Source: Mesostigma viride
Taxonomy: Eukaryota > Streptophyta > Mesostigmatophyceae > Mesostigmatales > Mesostigmataceae
Direction: 5' to 3'
NCBI GenBank assembly: GCA_009746045.1
Contig: RPFO01000022.1
Span: forward strand, 3,164,780 to 3,228,779
DNA length: 64,000 nt
Shown: positions 49,441 through 64,000 of the stretch, one piece after another
Position numbering within the stretch: the first letter of the stretch is position 1
Layout: the number at the start of each line of letters is the position of its first letter
Notes under the pieces: generated by a model
Told to the model about the DNA's origin: nothing
The model's input: the letters and a program-made list of their open reading frames with translations, nothing else
Databases searched by the model: none
Position numbers and translations under genes: made by a program

Positions 49441-50562
49441 CAAGGATGCCTGCTGTCAACAGTCGCAGCTGCACACGCTTACCCCCCGGTATGTACCCGG
49501 ATCTTGCCACCAACACCTGCTCGTGATTCCAGCACTTGCTCCTCGCCGCCAGCTGTGCCGGGGTGTAGTAGTCTTCGTCCATGCTGATGGGGGTGCCCTT
49601 GTCAATTAAGCAGGCGACGGGCTCCCGTTACCCGTTTCTGGTCGTTCACGGTGGCCATGGTGACCAGAACCAGGCCAGCTGGGCCTGGCAGGCGAATGGC
49701 CCTGGTAATGGTCACGTGATGGCACAGCTGCAGCAACCCCAAGAACGCGGGGCCCCGCAAGGCCTCGATAAGTGCAGTGTCATGCTTGCCCACCTCAAAG
49801 TTCTTGAGGATGATATTGCATTGTCGGAGCTGAGCCACATTTTGTGACACAACGTACTGCAGTGGCAGCCGTCTTTGCCGCCTTGGCGACTATGGCATCC
49901 AAATTCTTACCCGCCACGTCCGCGAACGTGATCCGCTTGGGGGGGGTGGTGGCCATTTAATTCCAGCAAGGTGGCTTGGCTTGCAGCAGAGGCGGCAGCC
50001 ATGGACTTGAGCTCACCTTGCACAGAGGTGAGGGCCTGCTGCATGCCACGCAGCAGCCCAGCGGGGTCGGCTGCGCTGGCAGGGGTGTCGGTGTCGGCCG
50101 CGGCGTCGGATGCGGCGGTGATGGTCGCCAGCGCTCCGGGCATCAGGTTAGGAGGCATGCTGTGCGGAGCTTGTCGTCCTCCCAGTGCTTCCACTCAGAG
50201 GGGGGGTCGTCTGTCACAGCCGCGCCGGTCTTGGGATGGCGGATGACTGTGTCGTCGGCGTCGTATCGGGATTTGAGGATTTTCAGCACGTCGGCGATCG
50301 GCGTGGCGAAAAAGGCCTCACAGTCGGCCGGTTGCAGGCGGGTGCCGAGGCGCTTGTATATTTGGTTAAATCATCTGACGGTGAAGGCGGTGGGTTGGCA
50401 GGCGGGCCGGGGTTAGCCTCGGCGTCCATGGAAGTGGCTTTCGTGGTATGCGGCTTTTTGTGAGCGGCGGGAGCGATGTCGGCGACAGGGCTCAGTGGCT
50501 GCGTCAAGAACATCGTTCAGCGAGCGGGTTTCTGGGGCGGCAGGTGTCGTTGTGGCCTCCAT
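49388..50562 (-). pseudogene. LINE-B ORF1 (RNA-binding gag-like protein), decayed
   Basis: The start is ATG at 50562 (MEATTTPAAPETRSLNDVLD). The minus strand then shows Ala/Pro-rich sequence, a possible coiled coil (LLRGMQQALTSVQGELKSMA), an RRM-like strand region (LRQCNIILKNFEVGKHDTAL and PAGLVLVTMATVNDQKRV), and DEDYYTPAQLAARSKCW. This is the L1 ORF1 order of coiled coil, RRM, C-terminal domain. Several frameshifts break it. A LINE-D fragment inserted right at its 5' side. Confidence 0.65.
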
Positions 50563-50572
50563 AGCTACGGGG

Positions 50573-50907
50573 GCTAGTAGAGGACATGGGGGGCCTAGGC
50601 CTCTCCGTGATTTGGAAGAAGATGATGGACAAGGCCAAGTGGGCCCAGGTCATAGAGGACAACGAGCCCCCCCCAGTGGGGAAGCGCCCGCGTGTGCAAT
50701 CCCGCGGGAGGCACGCCAGATAGCTCCCCCTAGGGCAGCGTGCGGCTGCCTAGATAGATGTTGTAGTTAGAATGCTGTTAGATAGATGTAGTATGTAGCC
50801 AATGTAGATAGATTAGACCGGTAGGAATGTTTGCACCCATCCATCCATCGGGGTTAATGCTCCGTGACTCCCCAACGGGAGCACGAGTCTAATTAATTAA
50901 TTAATTA
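50573..50907 (+). mobile_element. LINE-D 3' fragment, 5'-truncated
   Basis: Flanked by ATAGCTACGGGG (50561-50572 and 50908-50919), a 12-bp target duplication just upstream of LINE-B ORF1. It contains the last 45 codons, hairpin, (ATCC)n and (TTAA)n tail. Confidence 0.95.
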
Positions 50908-50919
50908 ATAGCTACGGGG

Positions 50920-52500
50920 AATTAATATGTCGAATGCTGGGGCGGGGGTCGCAGGCGTGCTATTCACGAGGGCAATGGCGCCATATCGAGTCGAAAATAG
51001 CGATATCTGCTGGGTAGGCCGAGGTCGAGAACGTACGAAATCAAGGGCGATAGCTGCAGGAAATTATACGTATACCAGCATGTTCGTCATCAAAAGACGA
51101 GTCGAATGCACCAAACCCGACTAAATTTCATGACCTGAGTCGAAAGTTATGAGCGTTCTCGGCAGCCATAGCTCGACATATTTTCGCGGGCAAACTCTTC
51201 ATAATAGTACTGCGCATGACCCCTACCCCTGCGCATGACACGCAAGTACTTGCGCACTAGCCACTTACACGGTCCCACAGGGAGCTGCAGAAGATATGAG
51301 AGTAGATCGACCCATGAGAAGGTATAGACATTGGCTATTGACTAAAGCTGAGGGGTTAATACTAGCTCCGTGACTCCCCAACAGGAGCACGAGTTTAATA
51401 CTTGACTAAAGAGACAACCAGCACAGATGAACGATCGACAAGGCAGAATCATTAAATCGTTTCGGCAGAAAGCCCTGCCGTGAAAGCACGGCCAGAATTG
51501 ACCATGGCCTGACACAATACCACCAATACAATTTCGTTGCAAATTTAGTAGGTGCATATGGTCTTACACACCAAGGAGACAACATGCTAATGTACACATT
51601 TGGCCTGGCCTGGCCATGCATTACAGGTCTAACAACTTATGTATCACATGGTCACATCATCAGCTGTCAATGCACAGCCTAGACGACACTGGCTAACAGC
51701 AGTGCTTGCGCTGACAGTAAGCGGTGACGTGATAAACAGTGGCACCCTATCGCTACGCCAACACTAACGCCCGCGCAGCATTGCACTTCACGTGACGAGC
51801 GCAAGCAGCAACTGATTGAAGTAAAGAATGCATATCAATGGACGACTTGCTGTTGTACACCCACCGCTAGACCCATCCCGTTCCGCAGTGCAACACTCAA
51901 TAATGTACGCTGCCTGGCTGTCACAGGCCATCAATAAGATCCAGCAATCGAACACACACAACTATGAGACGTGACCTGCCTGGGGCACCGGATGGGCACA
52001 CCCGTGGTATCGCCTGCGCGGCCGATGCGCAGGTTTTCCCTAGCCACTAAACTGTTCCCGGCAAGAGACCACTCCTTCGAAAGTTCGAATGAGTGCGCAT
52101 GTCATAATAAGCGAGACAACTAAGTGCACATGTCATACGTGAAGTGACAATGGTGGTCTTGCTCAGCATGCTCCCCCGTGGATCCCTTCTCCGTGCTGCC
52201 CGGGGCCGCTAAGCCACCGGACCTCCATTCCGGGGACCCACCCGGCCCCTAGACCAGAAATTAAAGTCTCTTTCTGGGAACGGAGCGTCGCGCTGTGCAA
52301 TACTTGGGGCACCATCCCTCCTTGGGCCCCTCGATACACTCCAAAAAAAACAGCGGAAAAGGATTGCCTGGGCCACCCTATCCCAGTAACAGAAACAGTT
52401 TTTTTTTTTCAATAAATGGCGCTGCCCCTGATAAATGGCGCTGCTGACCCCCCCCCCCCCCCCCCCCCCCAATGAAAGAAGATGACAGCATTTCCCCAGG
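50920..52500. other. Gene-poor region downstream of the CFAP97-like gene
   Basis: No gene is seen apart from the LINE-D mini-insertion at 51348-51401 and a C homopolymer at 52448-52472. It probably includes the 3' untranslated region of the CFAP97-like gene on the minus strand. Confidence 0.5.
51348..51401 (+). mobile_element. Very short LINE-D 3' insertion
   Basis: 54 bp holding only GGGGTTAAT and CTCCGTGACTCCCCAACAGG-type 3' hairpin sequence, flanked by TTGACTAAAG (51338-51347 and 51402-51411). Confidence 0.85.
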
Positions 52501-59129
<6,629 letters not shown>

Positions 59130-60656
59130 TCTGACTTGTTGGTTGACCCTTAGATGATATGTCCTAGAAAAATGCCCCTCGGCAGAGTTACGGGTAAGGC
59201 ATAGCAGCCTGGATTTAAGGCGCGCTCAATTACCACAGCATGCGTAATACACAAGAGTACATGCAGGGCCAAGTACAGGGTAGCAAGGTGCTCGCAGCCT
59301 AGCTTCGCAAGCTTAACCTGCCCATTTTGCGGCGTGGGAATCAACGACAACAATATTAACAACAACAACAACAACAACCACCCTGCCTTGGATATTTTAG
59401 ATTTTAATTTGCAGGCTCGGTTCATTTGCCGGGAGATCCCATTTTCTTTTTGCCGGGAAATCCTACGTGGTCAATCGTACGTGGTGTTTGATCGCAAGCT
59501 CGGCAGCAGTTTCGGAGTGCATGTACCCGGAACCGGATGCCAACTGGCGGGATTGAGATTTGACTGAGGATGACTGACAGGAGTCAGGAAGCCAAGCGGG
59601 CCATTTGATACGCTTATAAGTATGGAAATGAATAAATTGTTGCCATGTTGCCCCAGATATTCAGACAGTTCTGTACCAGGCCATGTACGGCCACGTGATC
59701 ACGTGAGGGCACATGAGCAGTCAGTATGTAATAAGTGGCCACCTGGGTTCAGTTTTCTGTTTGTTTCCAACGGATGAAACAACAATGAAACGTCGGAAAC
59801 TCAGGGGGCCGGGGGATTCCGACGTCATTTGCCCAGGGGTGGAAACCGACGCCAAAACCGACGTCCCGGTTGGGACCATATTTTGCAGACTCATGAGTCT
59901 GGATGCGCATCCAGACTCACCCGAGCCTAGTGGCGAGGTACTCCAAGCAGGTCCGTAGCCTGCATTCAAGGCTCGCCTGTCGGCCGGTGGGCCTGCGGGC
60001 GCGTAAATTACTGTAGGCGCCGTAAGTGCAAGACAGCAGACCCCCCGGCAGCCATGGCGGGAGAAACATTCCGGAAATTGACGGGGGCGGCATGGGCATT
60101 TACCTAAACGTATATTGACGTTTCTATATCTTTTTGCCAAGCATGAAAGTTATCATTAATTGCAATTCGACAGATAAGGCATTTTATCATGGATTTTCTC
60201 TAGAGCTTGACAGTGTTTGTCGTGGTAAACTGGTCCAATCCAGTAAATCAAGTGTCGGCATTACTATCGATTGTTCCTTTGGACTGCTGCATTTGCCAAT
60301 TGAGCTTCACTTCGAAGAGTGATATTGCCTTGTTATGTTGCCAGGCGGAGCAAATGTTGCCAGGCGAGTTACCGTCGACTGTGCTCGTCATCACCTTGCA
60401 ACAGTTGTAAGTACATGCACCTGGCGAGCGGGGTTGCTGGTGTTCTTTTCTTTCCTGCGAGCTGTCTTGGTTCTTCTGCGTTGTGCATTGTTTCTCGATG
60501 CATGTAGGATCACGCATATAAGCAGGCTTGCTTTCTTTGGGTCAGGTCCCGATGGTGCGTTGTCGATCGAGGGAGCCCGTCAAGCAGGCGTGCTGTTTGC
60601 TTATTATTATGATGATTTGAAACTTGTCTGATTCCCACCATATGTTCAGCTAGACT
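59130..60656. other. Putative intergenic region between divergent genes
   Basis: No coding feature is recognised. It includes an (AAC)n run at about 59352-59378. It would hold the promoter of the CFAP97-like gene (minus strand) and of the possible gene starting at 60657 (plus strand). Confidence 0.45.
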
Positions 60657-60785
60657 ATGGCCACGTTTGGTGCCATGATGCTACAGTTTTACCGTTGGCA
60701 GCCATATTTTCCGCTTGCCTCAAGCGTTGGAATGCACAACCTCTCCATTTTTAACCCGCCCGGCATGTCAGTCTCGGAACTCCAG
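60657..60785 (+). CDS. Possible first exon of an unknown gene
   Basis: ATG at 60657, preceded in frame by TAG at 60651, then 43 codons (MATFGAMMLQFYRWQPYFPL onward) ending exactly in phase 0 at CTCCAG|GTAAGA, a strong donor. Composition looks like a folded protein. A possible next acceptor is TCGCCAG| near 60855. No family is recognised and later exons were not established. Confidence 0.35.
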
Positions 60786-61689
60786 GTAAGAAACCCTTCA
60801 TGGTTTATTCATACTTGCTGATTGGGCCAACGTATGTGCTTCTATCGCCAGCCGTGCTTCTCCTTACACCTTATTTTGTTTGACTGCAAGGGCCCTGCCT
60901 GATGCCAGTTGGAGTTGGCGGTGGTCGTTGTGGATGTCAAGCACGTGGTCAGAAAGACGGTATCGCGGTATGGCATCGGTAAAGCTTATATAATTCAGTG
61001 TAGGGTAAGCTCTTGCCAGCAGCCTAGACACCATAGCAGTAGTATTGTCAGTACGGTTCCTGTGCTTGCTCGACAGGATTAGTCGTGTTGCCTTTTTTTT
61101 TCTCATGAAGGCTATGGTTGGCAGCGGTACCATTACATGTTGCCTGCATGCAATTGTTCTAGGCTCGATACGTGTCCATGGTCGGTGATTACGATAAGGG
61201 TGCTAGAATTTCTAAGAGACGGGAAGTCCTGTTGAGATAAAGGTTGGGAGAATAAGTAGGCGACTGGTGGTGTCACATTGGTTTCTCTATGCTAATGTGA
61301 ATAGGGTTGTGGTGTTGGGATGCTGCATGTTGCCACCGCAGGAAGGCAGGATTCATGCTTCGAAAAGAAACTATTGTAGCAAACTATATCATAGCAAAGT
61401 ATTATAGCAGCAGCCAGCACTGGGTAATACCTAGCATCGTTCCTTAGGTAAGCGAACTTCAAGATTGCATATTGCATCCTGTCTTTCCTTGCTTCCAGGC
61501 TTGCTTCGTTACTTTGGGTTGGCTGGCTGGCCGGCTTGCTGGCTGGCTTGTATTGCTTGTTCATGCCCACACGTACACATTTGCATATTTACGTACACAC
61601 ATGTCCATACGCAACCACACAGTGCTATCCACACACAATACCGCGCTTGTGCCACTACACCAAGGCACCCAACCAATGTAACAAGCTGC
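60786..61689. other. No recognisable feature
   Basis: AT-rich, intron-like or intergenic. A short GGCTGGCTGGCC stretch lies at 61518-61545. Confidence 0.4.
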
Positions 61690-62225
61690 CATTTCCCATA
61701 TTGTCATGGCTTCCAACCCTACCCAGCTGTTAGCTGCACCGCAGGACCCGTGCCAGTGTCGCTGTCGGCGGGGTCGGATTCCGTCGGGAACTCGAGACCG
61801 CGAAACGGCGTCGCGACGCGTCGCAAACGTAGGCGGGTGCCGTCGTTAACAACCCGGGTGGCCACAGGAGGGGTGGCGTCCAGCCTCGTTCAGCCAGACC
61901 GCGGTTCTCAAAACCACCAACGCTGGGCGCCGGCCCAACTCAATGGCAATGACAGAAGGGGCCCCAAGCCGGCGGAGTTTTTTCACGAGTGCTGCCGGCA
62001 GCCGCGGCGGCGGGACGACCGCCTCGACTGACCTCGAGGGTGAGACTGCCTGCCGGCCGCCCCGTGGTCTGCCCGGACATGGTCGTCGTATTGGCGGTAG
62101 CGCCTGACCCTCGCGCCCCCCCGGCCACTCGCACGGTGGCTGATGTGTTATTCCACCACCTCCGGGCCGATTTGTCGCGACCTAGGCGGTGTAGGTCACT
62201 TCCCCGGCCTGGTGGGCCAGCATAG
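61690..62225 (+). other. GC-rich, possibly coding stretch of unknown origin
   Basis: Base composition changes abruptly to GC-rich. Overlapping plus frames include a basic segment (RPRNGVATRRKRRRVPSLTT) and FHECCRQPRRRDDRLD, and then, in another frame, TVADVLFHHLRADLSRPRR. It could be a decayed mobile-element gag or a host exon. I cannot decide. Confidence 0.25.
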
Positions 62226-62412
62226 GTGTTGCTGCGTTTGGTGTTTTAGGTAGTTGTTGCTTGTGCTGCCAGGCTTGATCCTTGCATGCCCATGTCGGAT
62301 TCTTATCATTGTATTCAGGGTTCTTCTTTTCAGGTTTTAATTTCCTTGTGTTGCATTTTAGATCCTTTCTCACCGACCAGCTCCGTAATTTATCATGTTC
62401 TCAATCAAAATG

Positions 62413-62556
62413 TAGTCGCTCTACACGTAAGCCAGCCATAATTTCAATGCACAAGGCTACACATTTCCATCGCCATTCATATTCATCATCCTGAACGACT
62501 CGAACACGCGGGCAAGATAACAACAGGCCATGGTCCAGATTCTCCCGATTTCTGGC
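62413..62556. mobile_element. MITE E, partial inverted copy
   Basis: Same orientation as the copy at 33128-33392 and the reverse complement of the neighbour at 62568-62857. The two form an inverted pair separated by a TATATATA spacer. The TIR ends are missing. Confidence 0.7.
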
Positions 62557-62567
62557 CTATATATATA

Positions 62568-62857
62568 TCAAGGAGACAACCAGCGCAGGCCAGAAATCGG
62601 GAGAATCCGGACCATGGTACCTCGAGCCTGCCGTTATCTTGTCCGCGTGTTTGAGTCGTTCAGGATGATGAAGATTAATGGTGATGGAAATCTGTAGCCG
62701 TGTGCATTGAAATTATGGCTGGCTTACGTGTAGAGCGACTAGATGACCTAGACGGTAGGGCCGGAGACAGCATGCTTGATCAGGGCGTGTGTTTCGAGCC
62801 TAACTGGCCTCCTTAATAAATAGTTAGATAGCCGGCCTGCGCCGGTTGTCTCCTTGA
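62568..62857. mobile_element. MITE E, full-length 290-bp copy
   Basis: Perfect-looking 24-bp TIRs with one mismatch: TCAAGGAGACAACC(A/G)GCGCAGGCC. The flanks are TATA on both sides. There is no coding capacity. Confidence 0.85.
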
Positions 62858-62869
62858 TATAAAAGTTCA

Positions 62870-64000
62870 ATTAAATTAAATTATAGCATGACTCCGTTGG
62901 GAGATCATGTAGCACATGTTCCTTGCTGTCCAGATATGGATGGAGGTGGGCGAAGCCGCGAAACCGGACTAAGCTGACTCTAACTAAGCTAGTATAAGAA
63001 AACCCTAACTATACTCTACTCCGCAAAGCGCCCCTTCCTCTTGGCGGGGGCGGGAGGGGGCTTGCCCACAGGGGCTGGCGTGTGAGCCTGGACAGTCGTC
63101 TGCCACCTCTTCTTGTTCTGCATAGCAGTCCTAGCAAGAGAGAGGGAGTGAATGCGGTGTTCAAACTTATCTGGGACCACTAGGTCGGCCAGCAACATCT
63201 GTGTGTAGTTCATGGAAGGTTTACCCAGCTCAGCAGGCGGAGGCTTATCAGAGAGCAGAACACGGTTGCAGAACGCCAGCAGAAGCTCCCGCACCGCCAG
63301 CTAGGTCAGGGGTCTTCAGCAGCTCAGCTGAAAGGTGGCCTGCACCGACCGCCGCGTCGTACCGCAGGCGAGCAAGGGCGCCGTCCAAGTCCTCCAAAGT
63401 GAAGGGGTGGATGACATCATTGGTGTCAAGGCAGCCCTCCTTCAAGGGGGGGACCTGGTAGTCCGCGGCTGAGGAGGGGGGCGCAGGCGGCGGGGGGGGG
63501 TACGGCAACACCCAGATGGGCAGCCGCGTCAATCTCGGGGTGAAGCGGCGGTGGGGGGGGGGCGCGAGCCCCACCTGTCGATCAAGGAAACATTGTGGGC
63601 CAAACAGCCGTCGATCCTCCGTGTGCTCCACCGGGGTGCGTTACCGCCGGCCGGCGGGCCAGTCGAGGTGGTACCACACGTCCTTGCCGTGGTTGCGAGC
63701 TTGGCAGGCATTGGCTGGCATCCACGATGAACTGGGTCGCCTCTGCGTCCTGAGCATGTGCGTAGGCCTCCACAAGGGCCGCCTTGAGCACCGGTTTCAG
63801 CGGCAGGTCCCTGTTACGCTTGAGGCGGTGACGGGCGGCCGGCCAAGGCCTTGGGGTCCTGGCGGTACAGCGGGCCGGGGCGTCGGCGGGGCATGGCGGG
63901 CAGGTGCCGGGCCGCCAGCAACGGGGCGCGGGCCGCAAAGCCCGCAAAAATGGCAGCGTTGGGAGCACCCTGGGCCAGCGCGTCGACGTCCGCCTGGGCG
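62870..64000 (-). pseudogene. LINE-B third copy, running off the right edge
   Basis: The minus strand holds a (TTTAA)n tail, the 3' untranslated region (GATCATGTAGCACATG in plus orientation), and a C-terminal frame ending KPPPAPAKRKGRFAE. A deletion then joins ALCELLLAFCNRVLLSDKPP-type RT linker sequence directly to the C-terminus. Upstream are FTLEDLDGALARLRYDAAVG and RHRLKRNRDLPLKPVLKAAL. The RT palm is missing, so the copy is internally deleted. Confidence 0.75.

Overview
This is nuclear DNA from a eukaryote, most likely a flagellated green alga of the Chlamydomonas/Volvox kind. The clues are a spliced ciliary gene of the CFAP97 (Hemingway) family, GT-AG introns, GC-rich coding next to AT-rich spacers, a Ty3/gypsy chromovirus, several non-LTR (LINE) families with short-repeat 3' tails, and long simple-sequence arrays. 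The taxon is an inference. No bacterial, organellar or CRISPR feature was seen.

Layout. 1-2300: TGTCAC-rich repeats, then a decayed Ty1/copia RNase H fragment. 2308-3188: an 881-bp palindrome built of three 206-bp perfect or near-perfect palindromes, flanked by CCCCT duplications. 3200-13170: LINE-A remnants interrupted at a CTAG site by a 6.8-kb terminal-inverted-repeat element (T1, 5210-12012) that carries two unfamiliar genes and GTGACACC arrays near both ends. 13290-28564: LINE-B 3' ends interrupted by a complete chromovirus (13674-28021) with 572-bp LTRs, TCTAT target duplications and two near-identical 1772-bp non-autonomous DNA elements. 28570-38186: LINE-C and LINE-D (APE endonuclease plus reverse transcriptase, probably RTE-like), including LINE-C inserted in LINE-D and a full-length LINE-D with 11-bp target duplications. 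38783-39385: a host-like exon with two extracellular HYR/Ig-like repeats. 41370-42240: tetramer and hexamer arrays invaded by LINE-D. 42385-50562: a long LINE-B copy on the minus strand, split by two DNA elements (Y and X). 52501-59129: a five-exon CFAP97-domain gene on the minus strand whose introns are filled with minisatellites and a 2-kb 86-bp satellite. 60657-62860: a possible first exon, a weak coding stretch and a 290-bp MITE in an inverted pair. 62870-64000: another LINE-B copy running off the edge.

How the parts work together. Most of the window is nested mobile elements. Insertion order can be read from target duplications: LINE-A, then T1; LINE-B, then the chromovirus, then its 1772-bp passengers; LINE-D, then LINE-C. 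The chromovirus has an unusual gene order: a small RNase H1-hybrid-binding-like ORF, gag, a candidate -1 frameshift site, protease, reverse transcriptase, RNase H, integrase with chromodomain, and a large unknown ORF in the env position. Many ORFs that otherwise look intact are broken by single-base indels, often near homopolymers, so some frameshifts may be consensus errors. The CFAP97 gene needs no correction. The best candidates for something undescribed are T1, the accessory ORFs of the chromovirus, the compound palindrome, and the repeat-filled introns of the ciliary gene.
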